Positions 7,652 to 16,075 of a DNA stretch of 24,816 nucleotides are shown here, piece by piece. Made by a program: the position numbers and the translations under genes. Under the pieces are notes generated by a model, which did no database searches, was not told the DNA's origin, and saw nothing but the letters and a program-made list of their open reading frames with translations. Positions within the stretch are counted from its first letter, which is position 1. Every line of letters begins with the position of its first letter. This stretch comes from CAYMRB01 sp964392615 (GTDB taxonomy: Bacteria; Planctomycetota; UBA8108): the NCBI GenBank assembly GCA_964392615.1, contig CAYMRB010000102.1, positions 1-24,816 of the forward strand. Reading direction: 5' to 3'.

Positions 7652-8653
7652 ATGACCCGCAAGGTCAAGTGGGGGATTCTGAGCGCTGCGAAGATCGGCG
7701 TCGAGAAGGTCATCCCCGCGATGCAACAGGGCGAGCTCTCGGAGGTCGTGGCCATCGCGTCGCGCGACAAGACCCGCGCCGACGAGTGTGCGCAGAAGCT
7801 GGGCATTCCTCGCAGCTACGGGTCGTACGAGGAGCTGCTGGCCGACACCGACGTCGAGGCGGTCTACAATCCGCTGCCCAACCACCTGCACGTACCGTGG
7901 TCGATTCGTGCGGCGGACGCGGGCAAGCACGTGCTCTGCGAGAAGCCGATCGCGATGACGTCTACCGAGGCGCGGCAACTCGTCGCCGCGCGCGATCGCA
8001 CGGGCGTCAAGATGCAAGAGGCGTTCATGGTCAGGACGCATCCGCAGTGGCTCGGCGCCGTCGAGCGCGTGCGCAGCGGGGCGATCGGCGATCTCGTGGC
8101 GCTGCAGTGCGTGTTCAGCTATTTCAATCGCGATCCGCAGAACATCCGCAACATCCTCGAAATCGGCGGTGGCGCCATCATGGACATCGGCTGCTATCCG
8201 ATCACTACGGCACGCTTCGTGTTTGGCGAGGAGCCGACGCGCGTCGTCAGCTTGATCGATCGCGATCCGGAGATGGGGGTCGACCGGCTGACGTCGGCGA
8301 TTCTCGACTTCCCGTCGGGGCAGGCGTCGTTCGTGTGCTCGACGCAGATGGTGCCGTACCAGCGCGCGCAGTTCTTCGGCACGAAAGGCCGTCTCGAGAT
8401 CGAGATCCCGTTCAATGCGCCGCCGGACCGACCGTGTCGCGTGTTTCTCGACGGCGGCGACCTGTTCGGCCGCGACATCGAGACGATCGAGTTTCCGACC
8501 TGTGACCAGTACACGATCCAGGGAGACCGGTTTTCGCGTGCGATTCTCGAGGGCGACGACGTCGAGACGCCGCTCGAGGACGCGGTCGCGAACATGCGCG
8601 TCATCGAGGCCGTGCTGCAATCGGCGGACTCCGGACGCTGGGAAACCCCGTAG
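7652..8653 (+). CDS. Gfo/Idh/MocA family NAD(P)-dependent oxidoreductase
   Basis: This 333-residue dehydrogenase has an N-terminal Rossmann fold beginning KWGILSAAKIG, then the NPLPNHLH strand and CEKPIAM with catalytic Lys98. The C-terminal alpha/beta domain has GGGAIMDIGCYPI (Asp178, Tyr182), the substrate-site signature of the glucose-fructose oxidoreductase / sugar dehydrogenase branch. No signal peptide is seen, so it is cytoplasmic. The ATG follows a good AGGGAGA site with normal spacing. It starts 34 bases after the epimerase on the same strand and is probably co-transcribed. A sugar or sugar-acid substrate is expected from the family; in this context an amino-sugar or muropeptide-derived compound would fit but is not shown. 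It converges on recQ with only seven bases between stops. Confidence 0.88.
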   Translation: MTRKVKWGILSAAKIGVEKVIPAMQQGELSEVVAIASRDKTRADECAQKLGIPRSYGSYEELLADTDVEAVYNPLPNHLHVPWSIRAADAGKHVLCEKPIAMTSTEARQLVAARDRTGVKMQEAFMVRTHPQWLGAVERVRSGAIGDLVALQCVFSYFNRDPQNIRNILEIGGGAIMDIGCYPITTARFVFGEEPTRVVSLIDRDPEMGVDRLTSAILDFPSGQASFVCSTQMVPYQRAQFFGTKGRLEIEIPFNAPPDRPCRVFLDGGDLFGRDIETIEFPTCDQYTIQGDRFSRAILEGDDVETPLEDAVANMRVIEAVLQSADSGRWETP

Positions 8654-8660
8654 ATCGGAC

Positions 8661-11189
8661 TCAGCTTTCGGTCGCGACGCTGCGGACGATCTCGGTCAGG
8701 AACGCGTCGCCGAAGCGTTCGAAGGTCCGCTCGCCGACCCCGGGAATGCGACGGAAGCTGTCGGGCTCGCAGGGCTTTTCGCGCGCCATCGCGCGCAGTG
8801 AGCGATCGCCGAAGACGCGGAACGCCGGCACTCCGAGCTCGTCGGCGATGCCGCGGCGCAGGTGTCGCAGGCGCTGGAAGAGCTCCTCGTCCCAAGCTCC
8901 GTCGTCGGCGGAATCCGCCGCGTTCGAGCTGTCGCAGCGCGAGGCATCGCTTCGTGACGGCGCGACGCGGGCGGGCTCGGGCAGCGACAGGCGCACGGCC
9001 TCCTCTTCGAGCATCACGCGTCGGCCGCGGTCGGTCAGTCGCAGGATCGGGAAACGATCGCCGACCTGACGCAGGCAGCCCTCCTCTTCGAGCTTGTCCA
9101 TCAGCTCGCGAATGGTCGTGCGCGGCATGCCGCGGAGGATGCCCCAGGTGGAGAGGTGTTGGAAGCCGAGCTCGGTCACCGGCTGCGCGCTCGAGCCGAC
9201 GAGCATCTGAACGATGCGGCCGCGGCCGCACCGTCCCTTGGCACGAGCGACACCGGCGAGGATCTTGCGGACGATGACCGTTTCGTTCGCGGTCAACTCC
9301 CGCGGCGTGACGTGTCGGGTCACCGAGCCCTCGTGCGCCAGGCATTGATCGCACGTGCCGCACGTCGCGCTCGGGATCTCCTCCCCGAAGTGACGCAGGA
9401 TTCGGTTGCGGCGGCACTCGCGCGCTCGGGCGAGCGAGAGCATCTGCTGGAGCCGTTGCTCGTCGCGCAGGCGCCGTGCGTGCAGCGCGGCGAAGTCGAC
9501 GCCGATCTCCGCGAGCGCCTGGCGCGTTTCCGGCAGCCGTATCGCCCGGCCGCGGAACGGTGGCGTGTAGCGAACGAGGCCGTCACGGCTCAGATGAGCG
9601 AGCCCCTGGCGCAGCGACTCGATCGACAGACCGAGCTGCGCCGCCCAGCCCTCGAGGTGGAAGCTGGCCGCATCGCCTTCCGCGCGCGCGAACACCTCGC
9701 GCAGCGACTCGAACACCGCGTGCTTGACGGGCGCCCGTCGCGGGTACGGATTGGCGAGCCAATCGCTCTCCGGCGCGGGAGCGATCTCGGCGAGGTTGTC
9801 GTAGTGATCGAGGCGTTCGAGCGCTCCCGCCCGCTCGAGAATCGACAGCGCCGAGCGGAACGCCATCGGGTTGAGCTTCTCCGGCAACAGCTCGAGGGCG
9901 GACATCACCTCCTCGAGGTCGTTCAGGCTGCGGAAGATCGGGTTCTCGCCGATGGTCCACAGGAAGTGGTGTACGGCTTCGATGAGCTGACGGCTCGGAT
10001 TGGCGCCTTCGATGAAGAACTCCTGCAGCCGCCGGTCGCCCTCGGAGAAGAGGAGCTCGCACCTTGCGGGATCGCCATCGCGGCCCGCTCGACCGACTTC
10101 CTGGTAGTACGCCTCGATGCTCCCTGGCAACGCGTAGTGGGCGACGAAGCGAATGTCCGCCTTGTCGACGCCCATGCCGAACGCGTTCGTCGCCGCGACG
10201 CAGGGCAGGCGACCTTCCATGAAGTCCTCCTGCACTTCGCGGCGCACGTCGGCGTCGAGGCCGGCGTGGTACGGGCGGCACCACGGGCCGTCGATGTCGT
10301 CCGTGCCGGGAAGAGCGAGGTCCGAGAGGAAGCCGGCGACCTCCTCCGTCTGGCGGCGCGTGCCCGTGTAGATGATGCCCGCGGGCGGCTCGCCGCCCTC
10401 GCGCAGCGCGAATTGACGCGTGACGAGCTCCACCAATCGCGCTTGCTTCTGTGCGTCGCTCGACGTCTTCGTGACGTGATACGCGAGGTTCGGGCGATCG
10501 AATCCGGTGACGACGCTCACCGGGTCGTCCATATCGAGCTCGCGGACGATGTCCTCGCGTACCTCGACGGTCGCGGTCGCCGTCAGGGCGATCGCCGGAA
10601 CGTCGGACAGAAGCGCGCGGACCTCCCGCAGGCGCCGGTAGTCGGGGCGAAAATCGTGTCCCCACTGCGAGATGCAGTGCGCTTCGTCGATCGCCAGGAG
10701 AGAGACGTCGACATCGGCGAGCGCGCGGCGAAAGCCGCGGTTGCGGAACCGTTCAGGGGCCACGTAGACGAGCTTGAACACGCCCTGCCGCATCGCGTCG
10801 AGGCGCTCCCATTGCTCGTCGAGCGGGATCGAGCTGTTGATGCAGGTGACCGGAACGCCGCGCAGTCCGAGTGCGTCGACCTGATCCTTCATCAGGGCGA
10901 TCAGGGGCGAGACGACGAGCGTGACCCCGGGCAGGACCAATGCCGGGACCTGATAGCAGAGCGACTTGCCGCTGCCCGTCGGCATGACGACGAGGCAATC
11001 GCGGCCGCCCTCGACGGCGGCGAGGGCTCGCTCTTGGCCGTCGCGGAACGCCTCGAAGCCGAACGTGTTGCGTAGAAGGTCGTGCGCGCGTCCACCGAAA
11101 GGAGAGGTCGACGCAGCGGGCGGCTCGCGCGCGCCGCCGGCGTCGGTGCCGGGTGACCCTGACCCAGCGGACCTCCCGTTCTCTTCCAT
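8661..11189 (-). CDS. recQ: ATP-dependent DNA helicase RecQ (extended form)
   Basis: This 3'-5' DNA helicase acts in recombination and fork repair. The 842 residues, against roughly 600 for the E. coli type, include a Ser/Gly/Ala-rich N-terminal leader. Walker A is PTGSGKS (70-76), DEAH is at 168-171 followed by CISQWGHDFR, and there is the motif TATAT near 203. Motifs V/VI are AFGMGVDKADIRFV and YYQEVGRAGRDG. An inserted helical/winged-helix region (about 400-590) precedes the RecQ zinc site (Cys592, 610, 613, 616). An RQC winged helix (about 630-730), an acidic/Ser-rich linker and a C-terminal HRDC domain (about 766-836) complete it. Two starts are possible. I prefer the ATG at 11189 because GGAGAAG sits just upstream with correct spacing; the ATG at 11201 would add MEKI and use no visible site. 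Confidence 0.94.
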   Translation of the reverse strand: MEENGRSAGSGSPGTDAGGAREPPAASTSPFGGRAHDLLRNTFGFEAFRDGQERALAAVEGGRDCLVVMPTGSGKSLCYQVPALVLPGVTLVVSPLIALMKDQVDALGLRGVPVTCINSSIPLDEQWERLDAMRQGVFKLVYVAPERFRNRGFRRALADVDVSLLAIDEAHCISQWGHDFRPDYRRLREVRALLSDVPAIALTATATVEVREDIVRELDMDDPVSVVTGFDRPNLAYHVTKTSSDAQKQARLVELVTRQFALREGGEPPAGIIYTGTRRQTEEVAGFLSDLALPGTDDIDGPWCRPYHAGLDADVRREVQEDFMEGRLPCVAATNAFGMGVDKADIRFVAHYALPGSIEAYYQEVGRAGRDGDPARCELLFSEGDRRLQEFFIEGANPSRQLIEAVHHFLWTIGENPIFRSLNDLEEVMSALELLPEKLNPMAFRSALSILERAGALERLDHYDNLAEIAPAPESDWLANPYPRRAPVKHAVFESLREVFARAEGDAASFHLEGWAAQLGLSIESLRQGLAHLSRDGLVRYTPPFRGRAIRLPETRQALAEIGVDFAALHARRLRDEQRLQQMLSLARARECRRNRILRHFGEEIPSATCGTCDQCLAHEGSVTRHVTPRELTANETVIVRKILAGVARAKGRCGRGRIVQMLVGSSAQPVTELGFQHLSTWGILRGMPRTTIRELMDKLEEEGCLRQVGDRFPILRLTDRGRRVMLEEEAVRLSLPEPARVAPSRSDASRCDSSNAADSADDGAWDEELFQRLRHLRRGIADELGVPAFRVFGDRSLRAMAREKPCEPDSFRRIPGVGERTFERFGDAFLTEIVRSVATES

Positions 11190-11212
11190 GATCTTCTCCA
11201 TCCGAGACGAGC

Positions 11213-11240
11213 AGTATAGCGGGGCCGAGACGGTCGGCAA
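11213..11240 (-). promoter_or_regulatory. Predicted recQ promoter
   Basis: On the minus strand TTGCCG (11240-11235) and TATACT (11218-11213) are separated by 16 bases, lying 24 bases and more before the recQ ATG at 11189. The predicted transcript would start near 11206 and would place GGAGAAG in a very short leader. That supports the shorter recQ start, because the alternative ATG at 11201 would be almost leaderless. Confidence 0.45.
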
Positions 11241-11290
11241 AGAGCCTCGAGCGCTCCGCGATGTGCGTGGAGCCCGCCTTCGACGAGCTG

Positions 11291-11782
11291 CTACCCTTCC
11301 TGCTCCTCCGGATCCGGAACGGGTGAGGCGTGGTGCAGCACGAGCCGCCAGCCCTCGGGCGTGCGGAGGAAAATATTCGTCGCGATCGCGTGCGAGCCGG
11401 ATACGCCGGACTGGCTGAGGTGCAGGATATTCTCCGCGCACGTCACCCACGCCGTCGCGCTCTCGATCCGCACGCCGACGTTCGAGACCTCGAAGCGGAT
11501 CGTCTCGGTGTTCTTGAAGACCCTGTCCCAACTCTCGCGGATGGTCTTCCAGCCGGTCAGCATCGGCCAACCGGGGTGAACGCAGCTCACCCAGTCCGTC
11601 GACAGCCACACGTCGTCCATGCGCTCGATGTCGAGCGACTCGAGGGCGCGATAGAACTGCTCGTTCGCCGCGAGGACTTCTTCGCCGCGGCGGGTGGGGT
11701 CTTCGGAGGACGCGTCGTCGCGCGCCTCGCCGTCGGTGTCGGACTCGTCATCCGGATGCGACGGCGGTTCGTCGGGAAACAT
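11291..11782 (-). CDS. SnoaL-like / NTF2-like domain protein
   Basis: This 163-residue protein has an acidic, low-complexity N-terminus (residues 1-35) followed by a single NTF2-fold domain. The domain runs from EEVLAANEQFYRALESLDIERMDDVW through HPGWPMLTGWKTIRESW to EGWRLVLHHASP, the pattern of the SnoaL-like (DUF4440-type) family. Members range from small-molecule isomerases to ligand-binding proteins, so no reaction can be named. No signal peptide is seen. The ATG at 11782 follows AGGA with seven bases between; longer starts would overlap the divergent promoter region. It is upstream of recQ on the same strand with about 100 bases between, where a separate recQ promoter is predicted. Confidence 0.78.
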   Translation of the reverse strand: MFPDEPPSHPDDESDTDGEARDDASSEDPTRRGEEVLAANEQFYRALESLDIERMDDVWLSTDWVSCVHPGWPMLTGWKTIRESWDRVFKNTETIRFEVSNVGVRIESATAWVTCAENILHLSQSGVSGSHAIATNIFLRTPEGWRLVLHHASPVPDPEEQEG

Positions 11783-11872
11783 GTCGCCATCCTGCCGTCG
11801 GAACCGTCGCTTCGCAACAAGGGGGGCGCACCTTGCCCTCATCACCGGAAAACCCTGGCGCGTTTCGGCGCG

Positions 11873-11884
11873 ATGGTCGACCAT
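11873..11884. promoter_or_regulatory. 12-base perfect palindrome between divergent genes
   Basis: ATGGTCGACCAT is a perfect palindrome in the 145 bases between the NTF2-like gene (minus) and the STN-domain gene (plus), 44 bases before the latter's ATG. It could be an operator for either gene. No matching regulator is in the window. Confidence 0.3.
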
Positions 11885-11927
11885 AGCCCTTTGAGAGAGA
11901 AGAGAAGTGGACACGGGAGTTCATACG

Positions 11928-12542
11928 ATGTCGTGGTCTGCCAGCGGAAAGTCTCTCCGAGGGCTCATCCTGAGCTCGCTTCTCGTCGGTCTCTGTAGTG
12001 TCCCGGCGCTGCCTCGGGATCTCGACGAGGAGGACTCGTCGTCGCGTAAGGAGCTGTTGATGGCGACGTTGCGCGCCGGCTTGAAGCGCGGGCACGCCTC
12101 GACGTCGAGCCGAGCCGTCGCCGACTTCGACCCGCGCACCGCATCGGCGCAGGAACGTCGCGTTGCTCGCAAGCTGCGCACGACGCGCGTCGCTCTGCGC
12201 GTCGACGACGAGAGCGTCCAGGAGACGCTGCGGTTCCTCCAGCGCGTCAGCGGGATCAACTTCGTCGTCAGCTCGAAGGCCCGCAAGGCGCTCGCCAAGA
12301 AGGAGCGCCGGCTGACGATGTCGGTATCCGATCTCCCCGTCGAGAACGTACTGAGCCTGATAGCCCGATCGCTCGGCGATTACCGGTTCGTCTTCCGATA
12401 CGGCGCCGTCGTTCTCGTGCGGGCCGAGGAGCACCGGCCGCGGCGGATCTTGCACGTCTACGATGTTCGCGACCTCGTCAGGCCGCGCCGCCACTTCAGA
12501 GCGCCGCGCCTCGGTCTCGGAACCGGCGAAGACGAGCGATAG
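11928..12542 (+). CDS. Exported STN-domain (secretin N-terminal-like) protein
   Basis: This 204-residue protein begins with a signal peptide (SLRGLILSSLLVGLCSVPAL). A charged stretch follows, then a domain of about 80 residues like the secretin/TonB short N-terminal (STN) domain. It runs from VALRVDDESVQETLRFLQRVSGINFVV through LTMSVSDLPVENVLSLIARSLG to FVFRYGAVVLVRAEE. The C-terminus has ILHVYDVRDLV, a sequence commonly following such domains in planctomycete exported proteins. There is no secretin barrel and no plug domain, so this is a stand-alone STN module of unknown role, probably in the periplasm-like space. I chose the ATG at 11928 because GGGAG (11915-11919) lies eight bases upstream; a GTG at 11907 is an alternative. 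The VWA gene follows after 48 bases, likely in one operon. Confidence 0.72.
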   Translation: MSWSASGKSLRGLILSSLLVGLCSVPALPRDLDEEDSSSRKELLMATLRAGLKRGHASTSSRAVADFDPRTASAQERRVARKLRTTRVALRVDDESVQETLRFLQRVSGINFVVSSKARKALAKKERRLTMSVSDLPVENVLSLIARSLGDYRFVFRYGAVVLVRAEEHRPRRILHVYDVRDLVRPRRHFRAPRLGLGTGEDER

Positions 12543-12590
12543 CGACAACTGTTCTCACAACGTTTTTACAACGCATCGAGCGCGCAACGC

Positions 12591-13904
12591 ATGAATCTCG
12601 CCCACGTCGGACCGTCTCGAGTTGTCTTGGTGATTCTGTTCGCGTACTGCGTCGCGACACCGTTCGCGACCGCGCAGCGGCGCGGCGGAAAGAAGCCCGC
12701 GGTCGAGAAGGAGGACTCCGCCCGAACGAAGCGGGCCATCGAGCGGCTTCTCGGAGGTCTCGAGCCGGACCGGAGCTCGATCACGAGCGCGCTCCGGAAG
12801 TACGCCTCGATCGAGTCCAGGCGGTCGCTCGGGCTGTTCGGTCGTCACCAAGCACACGAGAAGCTGCTGGCCGAGCTTCGCAAGATGGACACGCCCGACC
12901 TCGCCAAGGTCGCGAAGTCCTATCTGGGCAGAAAGCCTCGTCGCAGCGATTTCCCGGTCAACGTGCTGCTGATGAAGACGCTGATCGGGTCGAAGTTCCC
13001 GATGTCGAAGGACGAGCGCATCGAGCTGTTGCTCGGCGTCGCGAAATCGAAGGACATCACGCTCGCGACGTGGGCCGTTCGACTGCTCGCCGACACCGGC
13101 TGGCCGGAGGCGATCGACGCCCTGATCGTCCTCCTGCGAGCGGAAGAGGACGCATCTCGGCATCTCGAGGATCTCTCGTCCGTGATCAGCGTGGAGCTCT
13201 ACCGCGTGCTCGGCGCCGCAGCGATCGGGAGTTCCGGCGCGATCGAAAAGGCGTGGAAGCAGAGTGGACGCAAGTTGCCGAAGAAGCCGGACTACTCGCC
13301 GGCCGCGACCGGTGGCAGGACGGGATTCTTCGGCGACCGGATCTCGCTGCGGGCGGTCTTCTGCATCGACATTTCGTCGAGCATGCTCGGCGAGGTCGCG
13401 CTGCGCCCGCGGTTCACGGGTAAGGGGAAGACTAAGCGGAAGGACGAGAAGAAGGGGCCGACCGTCAAGGAGAAGAAGATCGAGATCGTGCGACGCGAGC
13501 TTCTGCGGGCGCTCGGGGGGCTGCGTCCCGAGAGCCGCTTCAACATCGTGCCGTACGACAAGACCGCGGTCATCTGGCAGGGCACCCGTCTCCTGTCCGC
13601 GTCATCGCGAGCGGTTCGGGCCGCCGAGAGCTTCGCCCGCGCTGTCCAGGCGGGCCGCGGCACCAACATCCACGATTCGATGGTGCGGGCGCTCGAGATC
13701 CCCGAAGTCGAGACGATCTACCTGCTCTCCGCCGGCGCGCCGTCGGTGGGGGGGAATCCCGCCCACATCCGGAAGCGGGTCGCAGCGATGAACTACCAGC
13801 GCGGCGCGCGCGTCGTCACGTACGGCTTCACGGGCTCGAAAGAGGATCTGATGCGCGGTCTGGCGAGCAAGAATTGGGGGTGGTTCCGGTCGCTGAACCA
13901 GTAG
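12591..13904 (+). CDS. Exported VWA-domain protein with HEAT-like N-terminal region
   Basis: The 437-residue product has a signal peptide ending near PFATAQ. A helical region (about 45-225) follows, with HEAT-like segments such as KDITLATWAVRLLADTGWPEAIDALIVLL. A von Willebrand A domain runs from about 250. The metal-site motif AVFCIDISSSM (DxSxS) and the threonine in GRGTNIHDS are present. The third expected position, normally Asp in a LLSDGAP-type loop, reads LLSAGAP, so the aspartate is replaced by alanine. A Lys-rich insert (around TGKGKTKRKDEKKG) follows the first motif. VWA domains usually mediate protein-protein contact through the metal; the change may alter or weaken this. The partner is unknown. 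The ribosome binding site is weak. It ends six bases from the convergent thioredoxin-like gene. Confidence 0.82.
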   Translation: MNLAHVGPSRVVLVILFAYCVATPFATAQRRGGKKPAVEKEDSARTKRAIERLLGGLEPDRSSITSALRKYASIESRRSLGLFGRHQAHEKLLAELRKMDTPDLAKVAKSYLGRKPRRSDFPVNVLLMKTLIGSKFPMSKDERIELLLGVAKSKDITLATWAVRLLADTGWPEAIDALIVLLRAEEDASRHLEDLSSVISVELYRVLGAAAIGSSGAIEKAWKQSGRKLPKKPDYSPAATGGRTGFFGDRISLRAVFCIDISSSMLGEVALRPRFTGKGKTKRKDEKKGPTVKEKKIEIVRRELLRALGGLRPESRFNIVPYDKTAVIWQGTRLLSASSRAVRAAESFARAVQAGRGTNIHDSMVRALEIPEVETIYLLSAGAPSVGGNPAHIRKRVAAMNYQRGARVVTYGFTGSKEDLMRGLASKNWGWFRSLNQ

Positions 13905-13910
13905 CCGCGT

Positions 13911-14864
13911 TCACTTGCGGATCTTGTCCCGAGCGCTCTGGATCTGCTTCAGCGCTCGTTTGATCCCGAAGACCTGCTGGCTCTTCGGCGACGCCTCGAT
14001 CGCAGCCTCGAGCAGGCGAATCGCCTCGTCGTGCTGGCTCTTGTTGTAGTGCGCGTACGCCTTGAAGAAGAGGATCTTCTGTCGCCCAGCCGGCGTTGTC
14101 GCGACCTTCAGCAGGCGATCGGCCTCCTCGATCACGCCGTCGTAGTCCTTGCGCGAGAAGCGGTTCTGGAGCACCTCGAGACCTTTGAGGAGCTCGTACT
14201 TCGATCGCAGGCCGCCCTTGTCGTCCTTGTCGAAGGCGATGATCTCTTCGAAGATCGGCTCGTATCCGACGAGCTTGCCCGCGCGGCGTCCGCCGGTCAT
14301 CGACTGCTTCACGAGCGTCAGCGCCTGGTCGAGCAGTCGCGCGCCCTCGAGCCCCTTCACCTTGCGCGCCCGTGCGAAGAGCTCGTCGCGCGCGACGCGC
14401 TTCGCACGCTGCTGGTCGAGGTGCTCGAGGTACTCCTTGACTCCGTTCGGGCGGTAGCCGGTCCTCGCATAGGGCCGTCCGTCCGCGTCGGTGAGGTAGA
14501 CCGTCGGATAGCCGCTGACCGCGAAGGTCCTCTTCAAGGCCTGGTTCTGTTTGCGTAGCTTCGCGTCGAGGACCTTGCGCTTCGGGAAGTCGAGTTCGAC
14601 GAGCACGAAGTGCTTCGGCGCGGCGCTCTTGAACTCGGGCTTGCTGAAGACCTGCTTGTGAAGCTTGATGCAGAAACCGCACCAGTCCGAGCCCGTGAAG
14701 TCGATCAGGAGGTCCTTGCCCTCCGTCTTGGCTTTCTTCTTCGCCGCCTCGAAATCGGTCAGCCAACCATCCGCGGCGTCTCCCGTCGACGATGCGCCGA
14801 GCGTCAGCGCGACCGTTGCGCCGAGCGCGGCGACGAGGGTGATGATCCGGTGTTTCTGGGGCAT
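13911..14864 (-). CDS. Exported thioredoxin-like protein with helical C-terminal region
   Basis: This 317-residue protein has a signal peptide (about residues 1-31, hydrophobic core LVAALGATVALTLGA). A thioredoxin fold follows with the active site WCGFC (Cys62, Cys65) in LLIDFTGSDWCGFC and the cis-proline loop SGYPTVYLTDADG. The WCxxC within a GSDWC context is typical of thioredoxin-like proteins of exported reductase/isomerase type. After the fold, about 160 residues of helical sequence include TPR-like stretches (YAHYNKSQHDEAIRLLEAAIEASP). It probably acts outside the cytoplasm on disulphides, perhaps with TPR-mediated partners; substrates are unknown. The ATG at 14864 follows GGAGAG with eight bases between. 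Confidence 0.87.
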   Translation of the reverse strand: MPQKHRIITLVAALGATVALTLGASSTGDAADGWLTDFEAAKKKAKTEGKDLLIDFTGSDWCGFCIKLHKQVFSKPEFKSAAPKHFVLVELDFPKRKVLDAKLRKQNQALKRTFAVSGYPTVYLTDADGRPYARTGYRPNGVKEYLEHLDQQRAKRVARDELFARARKVKGLEGARLLDQALTLVKQSMTGGRRAGKLVGYEPIFEEIIAFDKDDKGGLRSKYELLKGLEVLQNRFSRKDYDGVIEEADRLLKVATTPAGRQKILFFKAYAHYNKSQHDEAIRLLEAAIEASPKSQQVFGIKRALKQIQSARDKIRK

Positions 14865-14918
14865 GCCCGCGCTCTCCGTCGTGTCTCTTGCTGACGAAAC
14901 CAAGGCCAGAAACGCGCG

Positions 14919-14927
14919 ATGATAGCA
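14919..14927 (-). promoter_or_regulatory. Extended -10 element for the thioredoxin-like gene
   Basis: On the minus strand the sequence reads TGCTATCAT, an extended -10 (TGn plus TATCAT). It lies about 55 bases before the ATG at 14864 and predicts a leader of about 48 bases. No good -35 hexamer is visible, which extended -10 promoters tolerate. Confidence 0.45.
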
Positions 14928-14976
14928 CAAACTCGCGGTCGTCGCGGCCAGATCGACTCGCGCCTGAAGGCCCGTG

Positions 14977-15672
14977 CTAGAGCGTCGCGATCAGCGTCTC
15001 GTCGACATCCGGCAGTCGGAGCAGAAACTGTCGCAGGTCGTCCATCAGCGGTGCCCGCACGACGAGGCGCCCCGGCTCCCGCGGCCATGGGATGTCGAGT
15101 CGCGCGGCGTGCAGGCAGAGCCGCGGCAGGCCGTATTGCTCGCGGAAGAACCGGTTGATGCGTCCTTTGCCGTAGTTCGTGTCGCCGATGAGCTGGTGCG
15201 CCAGGTGCGCCAGGTGGCGCCGAATCTGGTGGCGGCGACCGGTGTGGATCCGCACGCGTAGCAGCGAGCAGCGCGAGAACTCGGCGACGCGATCGAACGT
15301 CGTCGAGGCCGGCTGCTTCACGCCACGCTCGTTCGTCAGCGGTCGTTGACTCTCGCCGCGCTCCGGCGTGCTCCCGCGCACGAGAGCGAGGTACTCCTTG
15401 CGGGCATCGTCGGCGACGAGGCCGGCCTGCAGATCGCGCGCGGCCTGGCTCGACAAGCCGAACGCGATGACACCGGACGCGGCGCGATCGAGCCGATGCG
15501 CGGGGTAGAGGTGGACGCCGAGCTGGCGACGCAGTTCCTGCAGCAGGAACACGCGGTCTTGCGACTCGCCGGTTCGATGGACGAGGAGCCCCCCCGGCTT
15601 GTTGACGACGACGACGTCGGCGTCGCGGTAGAGAATCTCGTATGGACCCCGGACGGGCGTGGCGGAGCTCAC
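14977..15672 (-). CDS. truC: tRNA pseudouridine(65) synthase TruC-like
   Basis: This 231-residue RluA-family pseudouridine synthase has the catalytic motif HRLDRAASG with Asp62, the EILYRDADVVVVNKPGGLLVHR N-terminal strand pair, and RIHTGRRHQIRRHLAHLAHQLIGDTNYGKGRINRFFRE. The last segment, with GDTxYGKG followed by a Phe-Arg element and LPRLCLHA, is characteristic of TruC, which modifies U65 in tRNA. Other RluA members (rRNA-specific) lack this exact pattern, so TruC is the best call. No N-terminal S4 domain is present, as expected for TruC. It starts with GTG at 15672, overlapping the thioesterase stop as GTGA, and is the last gene of a four-gene minus-strand unit. Confidence 0.85.
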   Translation of the reverse strand: MSSATPVRGPYEILYRDADVVVVNKPGGLLVHRTGESQDRVFLLQELRRQLGVHLYPAHRLDRAASGVIAFGLSSQAARDLQAGLVADDARKEYLALVRGSTPERGESQRPLTNERGVKQPASTTFDRVAEFSRCSLLRVRIHTGRRHQIRRHLAHLAHQLIGDTNYGKGRINRFFREQYGLPRLCLHAARLDIPWPREPGRLVVRAPLMDDLRQFLLRLPDVDETLIATL

Positions 15673-16075
15673 GACTCCGACGCGGCTGACAGCCGAGCGC
15701 GCACTGCGGGCGGAAAGCGCAGCGGGCGGCCGTTCTCGTCGACGCTGGCGAGCGTTGTGTGGCCTTCGGCGAGAACGCGGTCCTCGCCGACTCGTCGGAC
15801 CGTGTATTCGAAGACGAGTCGAACGCCGGTGACCTTCGTCAGTCGAGTTTCGATCGCGAGCTCCTCGTCGTATCTCGCCGGCTCGTGAAACCGCACGCCG
15901 AGGTCGACGACCGGCAGTCGTAACCCGTCTTTTTCGAGCTCGGCGTACGACACGCCGAGGCTTCGGATGAGATCGGTGCGGCCGATTTCGAAGTAGACCA
16001 GGTAGTTCGCGTGGTAGACGACACCCATCTGATCGGTCTCGCCATAGCGAACACGGGCGTGCGTCGTCGATATCG

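Noticed and set aside
9156..11075. Long open frame on the plus strand opposite recQ
   Set aside because: The opposite strand encodes an intact RecQ with all motifs. In GC-rich DNA the antisense frame in this register stays open by codon bias, and the predicted protein is low-complexity Arg/Ala/Asp-rich.
11928..12020. Lipoprotein signal in the STN protein
   Set aside because: A cysteine follows VGL, but the residue before it is Leu rather than Gly, Ala or Ser, so it does not fit a lipobox. A normal signal peptide is more likely.
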